This document shows, one piece after another, positions 46,641 to 58,282 of a stretch of 64,000 nt of DNA (its first letter is position 1; the number at the start of each line of letters is the position of its first letter). The DNA lies in assembly GCA_963921195.1 (NCBI GenBank), contig OY992539.1, positions 39,998,518 to 40,062,517 of the forward strand, read 5' to 3'. Made by a program: the position numbers and the translations under genes. The notes beneath the pieces were generated by a model. It was not told where the DNA came from, did not search any database, and saw only the letters and a list, made by a program, of their open reading frames with translations. The stretch comes from Pegoplata infirma (taxonomy: Eukaryota > Arthropoda > Insecta > Diptera > Anthomyiidae).

Positions 46641-47682
46641 ATTTTGTAGTTCTAAGCAGTGTTGGCTACCGTTACCCTTTCAATACCGTTACCGATTGAA
46701 AACCCTTTAAAATCGACTACCGTTACCGTTACCAATACCGAAATAAAAATTTTTAAGTACCGTTACCGATAAAATACCTCTACCTTTATCCGGATTTTTA
46801 CCGGTATTATATCGGTTTTGTTTCGGTTGTCTTAATATTACTTATTTTAAATTATTTGCAGATAAAAAACAAAGTAAATTATTTTGAATGTACGTAAAAT
46901 AAAAAAACAAATTTTTGTTCATTGCAAATCGTATTGGTATTTGAACAAAAACAATTAGGAAATCGGCCCAACCAATGATCACATTCGCAGTTAACTTAAT
47001 GTAGACAAAGAATATGTGGAAATCGGTCCAACCAATGATCACGAGTGAACACTCAGAAGAAAAACTCTGACGAAAAATTTGTAAGACAATTTTCAGTTTG
47101 AATTAGCTAATTTTTGCAGATTTTCTGCTAAAACCAGCAGATTTTTCAGCTGTCTTAGCAGATTTTCTTATATGGTTCAAAATGGGTGTATTTTCAGCAG
47201 ATTTTTATGCTGATTGGGCAGAGCTTTTATTTTGAGAAAAACTGTGTTGAAAACTCTGTAAAACAACTTCCCGAGCAAAAATGATTAGATATAATTATAT
47301 CTAACGAGATATGATTATACATATTTATATCTTATACAATATCAACTTATATATAACCAGATATGTTAGATCTGCTACTAGATATGACGATATCTTGTGT
47401 TATATCTGGTTATATCTTCTATCATATCTATCACTAAAGCAAGATTTACATCTATATCAATTGTAAACATAATTAAAAAACTAAGCTTGTTTAAAATTCT
47501 ATTTTTAATTAACACCCTTTATTTTTTAAATCTTCGTTTTTTTTAAATAATTTGATCGCGAAGGAAAATTAAAACAAAATTGAAAATGTAAATACAAAAC
47601 CCAAAAAAAATAATTAGAATTTTCTGTCAAAAAAAAATAATATTTTAAAAAAAGTTGTGTATTTTGGAAAAAACATAAAATA

Positions 47683-48416
47683 CCCAGCAAAACTTTGGTA
47701 ATGGGTAGTGATTATATAACACATTACCAGGTAATGTATATACCTTATTTGTAGCATTATTTTAGGATGTCTTACCAAACATTTGTTCCACAACGTATTA
47801 TTTTCAAGTGAAAAATAATGCATTACTAATAATTTGCTACGTAATGCATGATTATTGGAAAAAATGTATTTCATATATATTATTTCTAAACATTAAATCA
47901 TGGATGACTTATATTTGGTTACATTATGTATTATTTGAAAGTTTGAAATAATGCATTATTTATAATTGGATGCATAATGCATTACAATTACATAAAAAAT
48001 AAATATTTTATAAAAAAATGCATAAGTTTAAACTAGAGATGGGCTCACGTCAGGAAATTTCTAACGACACACACTCGCGAGCATATTTTATCTACTTACA
48101 CTCACTTACAATCACGTGAGTAAATTTAATACAAAATTACTTGTTCACTACTCGTAACACCTTATATATTATCTTCTGGTATGCTATATTATATACCTTA
48201 CTCGTAACCTATAAAATATCATATATTTTACACCTTACTCGTATTCTTCGTTATAAATTTATGACTTATTTTATACCTTACTGGTATTCTTTGTGATAAT
48301 GTGGATGCATTACTTTGAGTCTCATCGCCTGTTAAAATCATCAATGCTGCAATGTATAAAATAAGAGATCCTATACCTTATTTTATACCTTATTTGGTAA
48401 TCTAAGTTTTGCTGGG
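47683..48416 (+). mobile_element. CCCAGC element, left copy (734 bp)
   Basis: It starts CCCAGCAAAACTTTGG and ends TCTAAGTTTTGCTGGG, so it has its own inverted ends. The body alternates ATGCATTATT/AATAATGCAT and TACCTTATTTTATACC/GGTATAAAATAAGG motifs. It is the inverted partner of 48855-49585. Confidence 0.85.
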
Positions 48417-48652
48417 ATGTTTATTATTTCAATTAAAACAAAGGAAACCCAATTTGTATTCAGCTTCAGATGCTTTAAACGGTAATGTAAGTATTTTAGC
48501 AATGATTAAGAAATTTAAAAATAAGAGAATAACAAATTTTTCTTTGTTTGCAGATTTATTACAAATGTCAAAATGCTGTTGAATTTGATAAACTAATGTC
48601 GAAGTTTATGAAGACCAAGATTATGCCAATGAAGTTTCGCAACAAAAAATGA
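48417..48652 (+). pseudogene. Exon-intron-exon-like fragment between two transposons
   Basis: The frame is open from the transposon edge to 48486 (about 22 codons, QRKPNLYSASDALNGN). A perfect splice donor follows (GT at 48487, GTAAGT). A pyrimidine-rich acceptor TTCTTTGTTTGCAG ends at 48553. The frame then continues in the same phase for 32 codons (IYYKCQNAVEFDKLMSKF..., ending FRNKK) to TGA at 48650-48652. A 67-bp intron is typical of flies. The product is not recognised. It could be the last two exons of a transposase or of a captured host gene. The remainder of the spacer to 48854 is non-coding. Confidence 0.45.
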
Positions 48653-48854
48653 TGCCTAAAAATTATTTTCGGATAAATATTGCAAAAGGATTAGTTTTTG
48701 TAAAATTAAATAAGTTAAAGTGCTTTATTTCGTTTTAAATATTCACGGATATCGTTTGTATGGTATTTACATCTACCCCAAATTCCAGAAAAATTCGCAT
48801 TTTGGGGTATTTGTAAATACCAGTTTACATGTGTTTGAATAAATTTAAGGGCTC

Positions 48855-49585
48855 CCCAGCAAAACTTAGATTACCAAATAAGGTATAAAATAAGGTATAT
48901 GATCTCTTATTTTATACATTGCAGCATTGATGATTTTAACAGGCGATGAGACTCAAAGTAATGCATCCACATTATCACATAGAATACCAGTAAGGTATAA
49001 AATAAGTCATAAATTTATAACGAAGAATACGAGTAAGGTGTAAAATATATGATATTTTATAGGTTACGAGAAATGAAATAATATAGCATACCAGAAGATA
49101 ATATATAAGGTGTTACGAGTAGTGAAAAAGTAATTTTGTATTAAATTTACTCACGTGATTGTAAGTGAGTGTAAGTAGATAAAATATGCTAGTGAGTGTG
49201 TGTCGTTAGAAATTTCTTGTCGTGAGCCCATCTCTAGTTTAAACTTCTGCATTTTTTATAAAATAATTATTTTTTATGTTATTGTAATGCATTATGCATT
49301 TAATTATAAATAATGCATTATTTCAAACTTTCAAATAATACATAATGTAACCAAATATAAATCATCCATGATATAATGTTTAGAAATAATAAATATGAAA
49401 TACATTTTTCCAATAATCATGCATTATGTAGCAAATTATTAGTAATGCATTATTTTTTACTTTAAAATAATACGTTGTGGGACAAATGTTTGGTAAGACA
49501 TCCTAAAATAATGCTACAAATAAGGTATATACATTACCTGGTAATGTGTTATATAATCACTACCCATTACCAAAGTTTTGCTGGG
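48855..49585 (-). mobile_element. CCCAGC element, right copy (731 bp), inverted
   Basis: It starts CCCAGCAAAACTTAGATTACC and ends GGTAATGGGTAG's complement followed by AAAGTTTTGCTGGG. It matches the reverse complement of the left copy along its full length with few differences. TC stands on both sides, too short to be a convincing target duplication. Confidence 0.85.
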
Positions 49586-50347
49586 TCATTTTATCTTGAT
49601 GTAATTCAAGATTTTGGGTACCAATAGAGAGAATAACTCTATGTGGATATTTTCACTTTACATCAAAACTTAATGAGCCTTAAGATTTGTTATCTTCGAA
49701 CAATTATCTTTTTAGTACACAATTTTATACAAATGAATAATTGGCAATCGATGTTAGGCGCTTGTTTCTTGATTATAACGATAAAACAGTGCCTTACATC
49801 GAGAGCATCATTTTTATTAAAAATTGCGAGTAAAAAAAGTTAATAGTTCGAAGAATTTATTTATATTTTTGTGTATATTTAAAAGGATTTATTACATTTT
49901 TAAATTTTGTAGTTTACATTTTTGAATATTAAAACTGTTTTTAATTATGTATATTTTATGTTAAAAAATTATCATTGCATGTACTGAATAAAGTTGAATT
50001 ATAACAATTTTAAATAAAAATTTGATTATTATTCGTTCTTAACAATAGGAAATTTGCAAAAATCAATGTAAATATGCTACAATATCAATTCTGATCAAAT
50101 CACATCTTATAAGATCAGAATATATATGGGACAAATGTCGGATCCAACGAGATCTAATTTTATCAGTTTGTATCAGAACTGATCAAAAATGATATCATGA
50201 GATCGGGTCAATTTCCGGATCTGATAAGATCTGATTATATATTGAGCGAGATTTAAATAGATCTCGTGCAATATCAAAATTTTTACTCGGGTTACATCTT
50301 GAATTGGAAAACTTTAACTGCCGGTTTTTTTTAACACCAGGCCACAC

Positions 50348-51626
50348 CAGGGATGGAATTGTTGATACAAATGTACTTTTTTTGATACTATTTAATGCTG
50401 AAAAATACGTTGATACGCCCGCGACTTATTTGGTACATTTTCAAAATTGAACAAAGTTAAATTAATTTTTTTATTGAAATTGTTTTCTTGCGTTAAATTT
50501 CCACCCATTTTCTACTAATTGAAATATGGTTATTCGTGGAGAAACTCTTTTAAATTTAAAAGAGTTTCATTTATGTTGATATATGTGGTCTAATGAATAT
50601 TAGCCGACTTTTACGCCTCGGCCGAACCAATTTTAACCTCAAGCTGCGAACACTGTAAATGAATTTCTTAATTAAGAATCTGGGTTGCCCCGCTAATATA
50701 TTTCAACGAAAATCCAAATTTTCGTTAGAGCCGCTGTCAAACGTCAAAAAATTTACATTTTAAGCTTATCTCGAAACGATGAGAGACATGAACAAATTAC
50801 TTAAGACAAAAATTATTCCTCGGGAAAAATGCAAAATGAAACAAAGCTGCAATTTCAAAAAAAAATGTGAGTAGTTATTTTATTTAATTTTTAACAAGGA
50901 ATGACTATGGAGATTAGTAATATTTTGACATTTCGCTTCCTTTTCGAGTTATTAACTCACGAATTTGAAGTTAAACATGTATAAAAAACATATTGCAAAA
51001 CAATTTTTTTTTTGTAACAAAACCGATAAAATTTAAAGACGTAAGTAAATAAAGCAGTTTTAATCACGGTATTTACAATTCGTTATTATTTTTTTAGAGA
51101 AAACACGAAGTTTTTAGCTCGGAATTTACAAGTATAAGTTTTGGCAACAATAACATTGCAACATGTGAATTTACAGTATTATTGCATTTTTCCCGAGGAA
51201 TAATTTTTGTCTTAAATATTTTTTTTTTCATATCTTCGTTTTCGAGACAAGCTTAAAATCTAAATTTTTGGACGTTTGACCGATATTTTTTCAAAAACGG
51301 CCGTGGCGAAGATTTTGATTTTCGTCGAAATATAGTAGTGGGGCACCGCAGATTCATATTCATGAAAGACATTAACAGTGTTCGCATCGTTGGTTCCGCT
51401 AAGGCGTGTTTTGTTTATTAAATTGGTTTTTCCCGAAACAAATGTCAAATTTAATTTTATATTTTCAAAATACATTCGTGAGTTTTTAGTACCTGTTTCG
51501 TTTATAATTACTATTTTTTTTTGTTTTTTTTAATAAAAAAAATAAAAAAGAGTACTTTGAGAGTCAAAAAAGTACAATTTAAAATCATTTTTGATACCAA
51601 AACGGAATTGCCATATTTCATCCCTG
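50348..51626. mobile_element. hAT element 5 (1,279 bp, TSD GGCCACAC), nested in hAT 4
   Basis: GGCCACAC at 50340-50347 and 51627-51634. The ends are CAGGGATGGAATT and the complement of ATTTCATCCCTG. Subterminal GATAC motifs are present. The interior is occupied by an inverted repeat (about 50618-51412). Confidence 0.9.
50618..51412. repeat. Inverted repeat, ~240-bp arms, inside hAT 5
   Basis: GCGAACACTG, GTTGCCCCGCTAATAT, GTCAAACGTC, TTTTAAGCTTATCTCGAAA and GACAAAAATTATTCCTCGGG on the left pair with their complements at 51170-51400. The arms have diverged moderately. It could be a foldback element inserted in hAT 5. Confidence 0.7.
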
Positions 51627-52586
51627 GGCCACACCTCCGCAGTTAAAATAAGTCTTTTTTACTGAAATAAAATACAATATCGATGTTCAGGCTGTTTATC
51701 TGAAATCAACAGATTTTTCTTCTTAAATCAGCATATGTATCTGCTGTCTTGACAGACTTTTTTGCAGACTCTACGTAGATTATCCAGACATAAATTTAGC
51801 AAACCGCGCCAACTAAAATCAGCAGATGTCTTAAATGGATCAAAATGCAGATTTTTCGCATGGCTCAAAATTCAGAATTTTCTGCTGATTGGACAGAGAC
51901 ATCTAATAAACACGTAAAAAATCAAAAATATATTTGTTGAATTACAATATTGCGTGAATATTTTAATTAAATTCTGTGTTAATTAATAATGTGTTAAAAA
52001 TGCAACAAATTTAACAGTTTTTTTTTATTTTATTAATTTTTTTTCTTATTTTTTACGTGTTTTTACCAAATTAGTGAGTTTTTAACATTTTGGGTAAATT
52101 TTATTCATAATACCGGTACGTACCGGTATCGATGTTTCGGTAACGGTTTATCGTTACCGAAATAATCGAAAATACCGTTACCTTTACCGTTACCGATATA
52201 AAAAATATTTAATACCAATACCGTTACCAATACCGTTATTCGTTTCGGTTGCCAACCCTGGTTCTAAGTCTAGACTTTTTTCTAAACGATAATAAGAAAT
52301 ATGATCTCAAGTTTTTAAGAGAGCATAACAATAATAAATTTTAACGAATTTAAATATTTTATTACAAATATCCTTTGAAATTCTACAACGATATTTTTTG
52401 AAACATGAATACCTACTGTCAAAAAATATGAGTGGAGTGACCGTAATCTTAATTTGGTTGACATTTTCTCTCATTTTCAACAGTTTTCTCTGGACCTGCT
52501 ACAAAGTGCCCATCTAGGTACCGAAAATAGTGCGAACAAGTTGCATGGGTCTGTGGAATGCATGTGACCGACAGCCTTCACGTGTG

Positions 52587-52665
52587 TGCTGTGGCTTTAT
52601 GATCAGTACGTTGGACTATTGGCCAGCAAGCCTGTTTTCGATTTTCAGCTCAGGCTGAACAATTT
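52587..52665 (+). repeat. tRNA-derived SINE head, copy 1
   Basis: CTGTGGCTTTATGATCAGTACG resembles a tRNA D-arm/A box. TTGGACTATTGGCCAGCAAGCC follows, and TTTTCGATTTTCAGCTCAGG lies at the B-box position. It matches 62776-62846 over about 70 bases. Mismatches in the B box mean it is not a working tRNA. Confidence 0.55.
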
Positions 52666-52689
52666 TTTTTCAGATATTTATTAGTTTGG

Positions 52690-53330
52690 AACCAACATGT
52701 TTTTCAAGTGTCGAAAGAAGCATTCAAGTGCCTCGGTTTCTTAAAACGGTGCAAGAAGTACTTTACTCCGTCTGATTCCCTTACGACTTATATCGCCTAT
52801 ATCCGACCGAAGTTGGAATACAACTCCCATATCTGGGCAGGGACTTCAAAGTCTATTTTGAAGTTGTTGGACCTGATGCAAAGGAGTGCGTTGAAGCTCA
52901 TAAATGACAGTAGGGTATCCAACTCTATTGATTCATTTGGGCATCGCCGGAACTTGGGTTGTGCATCTTTGTTCTACCGATATAACCATGGTAAGTGCTC
53001 TGCTAAGATAAGTGAGCCTATCCCTGAGACTCGGTTGTTTGTTCGCAGTACTCGTCAATCCAACAGATCACATCCGTTTGTGGTCAGTAGTCCCATGAAT
53101 CACACAACGCATTACAGAGAAAATTCGTTTCTCAGTCGAACTAGTCGTATGTGTAATCCACTCCCCACAGAGGACTTCCCACTCAGCTACGATCTGGAAT
53201 AGTTTAAACTAAATGTCCATAAACACTACTCAATCTTTCCTCCTAATAACCCATTTTCCTGATACCAACACAATTTACTGCATTAGTAGGGGGCATCCCC
53301 TGAGTGTTGACTCAAAGTTTAAAAAAAAAA
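52690..53330 (+). pseudogene. LINE family 4, copy B: RT C-terminus and 3' end
   Basis: A 164-codon frame (52708-53202) gives the best view of the family 4 C-terminus: EAFKCLGFLKRCKKYFTPSD, YIAYIRPKLEYNSHIWAG, LKLINDSRVSNSIDS, RSTRQSNRSHPFVV and HYRENSFLSRTSRM. This is the classic RT-thumb and tail region of jockey/CR1-like LINEs. It is followed by the family's 3' end (GGGGGCATCCCCTGAGTGTT) and an A run near 53325. The copy is heavily 5'-truncated. Confidence 0.85.
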
Positions 53331-53475
53331 ACATCAGATGGCGCTGCAACAACTGTTCTCAAAAATAACAACACTCGCAATTACAGGGCTGCCGTGCTGA
53401 AGCCCTTCTTAATTTCAAATCTTTCATCTCTCTTTTATTTCCTTTCCGAAAGAAGTAACATTAATGTCTGACTGG

Positions 53476-54249
53476 CAAGGGAAGTATCTCAATTCTTATG
53501 AACCGATTAGAATTTATATAAAAGAGACGATATGGTATTTAAAAATTTCGTTGTCCCCTTATGAAACAATGTGGAAATTCAGAAAAATTTCGATAACTCC
53601 AGAACTAACCGGAATATCTTCTAGAGCTAAAATACGTGTCGACTTTCAGGCTGCACTGATAGCTCTCAAAGCTTATGATGTGTCATCCGGACTTGTAATT
53701 AACTGTGTGGAATCCCTTAACAGACTAAGACGGGATAACGACCTGACCCTGGTATGGATTCCGGGTCACGAGGGTCATACGCGGAACGAACGTGCCGATT
53801 GTCTGGCAAACCGTGGTGCCCGTAGACCATTCATCGGTCCGGAACCATTCTTTGGTCTTCCGATGGGACATGTTAGGGAAAAACTCAAAATATGGAGTAA
53901 ATCCAAGTTCATCGAACACTGGAACTTTTGTGCTGGCCAAAGGCAGGCGAAGAGATTCATCACTCCATCCAGTTCGGCAGCAAAACTGGTACTATCCTTG
54001 GACAAAAAGGATATCCGGATTCTAACGTCTTATCTAACTGGACATTGCAACTTACGCTAGGTTTAGATTTTGCAAGGTTTAGACACCGATGGATAGGCAT
54101 AAAAAAACCTTTCTTCTCATAGGGAAACATAATTTTTTTACCTATTTGTTGAACCCCTAAATCCCCGATATACCCTAACCTTAGAATTATTTCTTTTATA
54201 TATTAATTTTCATGCTAATCGGTTCATTTGGGTTGAGATTCTTCCCTTG
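53476..54249 (+). mobile_element. Harbinger-like MITE H, copy 3, carrying a LINE RNase H segment
   Basis: The left end CAAGGGAAGTATCTCAATTC and the right end CTTCCCTTG's counterpart (ATTCTTCCCTTG) match copy 1. Internal blocks CGTTGTCCCCTTATGA and CCGATGGATAGGCAT are in place. The central ~100 bp of the MITE is replaced by about 400 bp of RNase H coding sequence (53646-54058). Flanks TGG and TGA do not form an exact duplication. Confidence 0.8.
53646..54058 (+). pseudogene. Captured RNase H fragment in MITE H copy 3
   Basis: It starts DFQAALIALKAYDVSSG, where SDSQAAL would be expected, so the catalytic Asp region is lost at the junction. It continues LTLVWIPGHEGHTRNERADC (H and last Asp kept), FFGLPMGHVREK and ends RILTSYLTGHCNLR. 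This is RNase H to C-terminal linker of an I/LOA-type LINE, distinct in sequence from families 1-3. The open frame of 198 codons starts in MITE sequence at 53464 and runs through both junctions, so a fusion peptide could be made if transcribed. Confidence 0.75.
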
Positions 54250-54326
54250 TGAATGTTGCTTCTGTTGTATAAAAAAAAAAGAGACGAACTGAGACTATAT
54301 TGGTGTCTTTTTAGTCTGACGGACCC

Positions 54327-54542
54327 ATGTCCTGTGAAGACGATGCCGCTAATCCGTCTGACTTAGAAGACACAAACTCAGCTTCAGAACTGGTCTGTGA
54401 GTTAATTAAACAGATAGATAAAGAGATAGGCCAAGACGACCTTCTGGACTCAAACCAAGAGGACGCCGACGTCACTGTTATATGCAGCAATCAGGAAATG
54501 CGAGTACTAAGGGCATGCATCCGCGTCTCAAGAATGAGTTAA
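54327..54542 (+). CDS. Small acidic open frame, unrecognised
   Basis: 72 codons, rich in Asp, Glu and Ser (SCEDDAANPSDLEDTNSASE, then LIKQIDKEIGQDDLL). Its composition is clearly unlike the surrounding AT-rich DNA, which suggests former coding sequence. It may be a LINE ORF1 piece or a host exon. No domain is visible, and family 4 LINE sequence on the other strand begins right after it. Confidence 0.3.
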   Translation: MSCEDDAANPSDLEDTNSASELVCELIKQIDKEIGQDDLLDSNQEDADVTVICSNQEMRVLRACIRVSRMS

Positions 54543-54544
54543 CT

Positions 54545-55830
54545 ATCTCAAGCTGAACACGTACCGTGGTAATATCGGTAAAACACTGACGCACAACCCA
54601 CATTCTTACGATGCTCCAACGATTCAATAGTGATAGATATCCTACTATCATTGATGAGCTTCAACGTACTCCTTTGCAAACGTTCCGGAAGCTTCAAGAT
54701 AGAAATTGAACATATTGGTTCCAACGAACACCACTTTGCATTTTTGTGCCTAGAATATCAAGACTGTCTTATTCCTCAATAGCTATACCACCCAAAGATA
54801 CAGATGGCGCAGATTCCACAATCAGTTTGTTAGTCAATATGCAACATTGGGTCTTAGGAGCAATAAAATAGACTCTATTTGCAAGACCCCACCCGAAAAA
54901 TCGCTGAAAGGTCATGATTGAGTGTGTTATTCATGTTCTGCCTCTTAGCTTGAGCCTCAGTAAGGCTTGGTCTATGATTAAAGGAAAATTAATAACAAAC
55001 TTTGCTATCAACTGCGAAAGAATAGATAGGATTGGAAGTTTGACTAAGAAGGTTGTTAAGAAAAATACGAAAAAGTTTAGGAGAAAGAACTGAACGTTGT
55101 GATACCTCTGAATTTAACTGAAATTCATCCGATGGGAACCCATATATAACAACACTTATAGTACAGTCTTTGAGAAAGCTGGAGTCTAGCAACCACTTTG
55201 CTTTCACCAAATTGTTAGATAGAACAACTCCAATGTTCCGACAGGAACGCTTACTGGACGACTTCTACAAAAAGCGCACAAAAGTAAATTGGACTCTAAA
55301 TAATTTACCAGTTGGTAATTAACCACATTGGAGAGTGTTGAGCAAATTGCTATCGGGCGGTAATTCTCCGCCCAATTAGTTAGACGTTGGGTATTACTTA
55401 GACGTTGGTCACATTTCAACATGAGGGAAAATCTTCTATCCGGTAAGAGTAGCAAAATAGGTTCACCAAAGGGCGAGAAGGCGAAGGAGCACACCGTTTT
55501 AAAACCATTGAAGTGCTCAGAAAATATCTTGGGCATAGTAAAGGACACCCTTTCGAGTTCGGGCAATGGTCATTACTTTTCGGCAAGTATGCGTTTATTT
55601 CAAACATTTCAGCGAAAAGGTTGGATCAACCGGATCCGTGAGTATTTGGTCATTCGTTATAAAGGTTGAAGTGCATGAATTAGCATTTTTCCTTAACCCT
55701 TTAACGAATGACCAAAAGGTCTGACTGCATTCCTGCACGTCTGATTAAACTAGCACTTATGTTTTGGTTTAGTCGAAATTGTTTAGATTCATTCTACAAG
55801 TTTGTATGCGACCAATACAAGACCCTGCAG
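54545..55830 (-). pseudogene. LINE family 4, copy C
   Basis: Minus-strand RT relic. NWAENYRPIAICSTLSN lies near 55350-55400. GFPSDEFQLNSEVSQRSVLS, then PKLFRIFLNNLL, is a decayed motif B at 55060-55140. FAVDS stands in place of the YADDS active site (about 55007-55022). The thumb part LKLINDSR follows near 54640-54660. A segment corresponding to FLKRCKKYF is deleted at about 54700-54720. Stops and shifts are frequent. Confidence 0.75.
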
Positions 55831-56980
55831 ATGCTGAAAAGAACTCTCCACACTTTTACATTTTCTATTTCTCCAAAAAAATATAAATTGTTTAATACTT
55901 TGTCTTACTGCAAAAAAATCACTTAATTAATTAACATTTAATTAATTACTCTATAAAAACAATTTTCAAATATTACTTTTTGGTAGTAACATCCCTTGAT
56001 AAAGTTGTTGTTACAAATTAATGTTATTAATCTCAAGTCATTAATATTGAAAATTACAATGTCCAAATTTACAACAAAAAGAAAAACTTTTGTTTATCAA
56101 TGGATTTTTCATGTTCGCAACAAAATAGAAAAACGCAACAACCAGTAAACAAACCAAACCCTTTTGATATTTCTATTAAAAATTAACCCCTTTTGTTTTT
56201 TTTTGAAAATGGAATGGTTTAATAAATGTCCTTACAAAAAAATACTCATAAATTTTTATTTATGAAAAATATCCACAAAAAAAAAACGAATGTTTCAATT
56301 AAAAGAACATCGACGACAATCAGTAGGCGTTTGTAAAACTATTCATTCAGGGGGCGAAAAATGTAAAACATGATGACCAACCTGTAGTTAAACTCCCCAA
56401 CAAAAAATGTAAAGATTGTCAATGTAAGATATGATTCACAAAACAAGATAAGAAAAATGTTAATATTGAGTATGGAATATTTTTTTTTCAGGGTTGCCAT
56501 AGTGAAATAAAGAACTATCCGGAGGTTGCTGAAAAATAAAACAAAATTATGCAGCGGATCTTTATTTTGGTGGTTTGGAGTTAGCTCTATTTGAAATTTG
56601 CTAAAGATCCCCGTTATTTTCTACAACCAGGAAATTTTTTAAGAAATCCCTACCATTTTCCTTAAAAATATTGGGTTCAGACCCGTTTGGGTTCGGATCC
56701 CTTGGGTCCTCCTTAGACTCGTCATAGATTTCGATACAAAATTTTTGTCCGTTTCGCAGTACCTTACTTAGTTTTTGAGATACGACAATTTAGGGGCCCA
56801 AATGGGTCTTGAGAATCTTTAAAACTGAATAAAATAACAACTTTTACTCTGAGGGCTTTCGAGCGAGTTCTACTTGTAGAGCTACAAACATGTTTTTGGA
56901 CTTTTTGTTATGTCTTCCGTCTTTCCTATATGCAAGTTTCAGGACAATCGATTAATGCTCTGTGAAATACCTTCCTTGTT
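55831..56980. other. No gene seen
   Basis: AT-rich DNA with short chance frames only. No repeat edges were recognised. Confidence 0.4.
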
Positions 56981-57695
56981 AAAGGATGCCCTACTAATGC
57001 ACTGCATTGTGCTGATATCAGAAAAATAGGTTATGAGGACGAGGACAGATGTAGTTTTGTTTGTGGATATTTGACTCACATTTATTTACATTAAAAGGAA
57101 CTGGGAAGACTTCTGCGGGAAGTTTATTCCATATACGGCTAGTTCGACTGATAAACGAACATAAATAAATAAAACATGCGATGTGCGATCAACTGGATTA
57201 TTGACGACAAACGGATGTGATATACTAGAGAACTGAGTGCTGCGAACAAAAACTCGGGCTCTGGTGATAAGTTAACTTACCTCAGCAGAACATTTTCCGT
57301 TTTAATATCGAGAGAACAGCGTCACACAACCCACATTCCGACGGTGATCCAATGAGTCAATACAGTTGGATACCCTATTGTCATTGATAAGCATCAACGC
57401 CTTCCTTTGGACACGGTCCAAGAGCCCCAAAATAGTTTTTGAAGGCCTTGCCCATATATCGCAGTTATATTCGCAGACCTGTATGTCAACATACAACATT
57501 GGTTATTTTTATTGATCTTGACCCTATTCGAAAGACCTCACTCAGGAATTTTCAACAGGTCTTCATTAAATGTGTCATTTATAATCTGCCTTTTACCTTC
57601 AACCTCAACAAGGCTTAGCCTACGATCCAAGGAAAATGAATAAAAAATATTGCTATTATCTGCAAAAGAGTAGATAGGATTTGAAGTTTGACTTA

Positions 57696-58282
57696 CAAGG
57701 GAAGTAACTCAACCCTTATGAACCGATTTGCATGAAACGTAAAATATATATAAAAGAGACAATTCTAAGGTTGGGGTGTCTCGGCTTATCGGCCATATCG
57801 GGGATTTAAGGGTTCAAAACATGGGTCAAAAAATAGCAAAAAAAACGTTTTTTCGATTTTTCAGCCATTTCATTCTAAGAAACTATATGATGTTTACATA
57901 TGAGAAGAAAGATTTTTTAATGCCTATCCAACGGTGGCATAACCTTGTAAAAGTTTGGCTTCGTTAAATACTTTTTTCATGAAAATGTGAAAATTTTGGG
58001 GGGTATTTATATGAAGACATAGAGCTACGATGTCCATATGAATACGAAATAATCTTTATTAAATTTAAGTCGACACGTATTTTTGCTCTAGAGGAATTTC
58101 CTGTTTGTTCGTGAGTTATCGAAATTTTCCCGGAGGTCCATATGGTTTCATAAGGGGACAACGAAATTTTGAAACACTGATATGGCCGAAAAGCCAAGAC
58201 ACCCCAACCTTAAAATCGTGTCATTTATATATATATTAAGTTTCAGGCAAATCGGTTCATAAGGGTTCAGATACTTCCCTTG
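57696..58282 (-). mobile_element. Harbinger-like MITE H, copy 2 (587 bp, TSD TTA)
   Basis: TTA at 57693-57695 and 58283-58285. The ends are CAAGGGAAGTAACTCAACCC and the complement of GGGTTCAGATACTTCCCTTG. The same internal landmarks occur in reverse order relative to copy 1 (CCAACGGTGGCATAACC before CATAAGGGGACAACG). LINE family 4 sequence reads straight across the empty site in copy C near 55040. Confidence 0.88.

Larger units (their letters stand above)
47270..50291. mobile_element. CCCGAG-ended element nested in hAT 4
   Basis: The ends are CCCGAGCAAAAAT and the complement of ATTTTTACTCGGG (one mismatch). Subterminal regions are crowded with palindromic AGATATxxATATCT and GATCxxxxGATC motifs on both sides. 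TT flanks each end, which is too short to prove a target duplication. It contains the two CCCAGC elements and the exon-like spacer. The superfamily is uncertain. Confidence 0.65.
46657..52260. mobile_element. hAT element 4 (5.6 kb with nested insertions, TSD GTTCTAAG)
   Basis: GTTCTAAG at 46649-46656 and 52261-52268. The ends are CAGTGTTGGCTACCG and the complement of GGTTGCCAACCCTG. Subterminal arrays of ACCGTTACC/GGTAACGGT mirror those of hAT 1, so the two are one family. The element's own sequence is 46657-47269, 50292-50347 and 51635-52260, including GCAGATTTT-type repeats on both sides. The rest is two inserted elements. No transposase remains. Confidence 0.9.
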
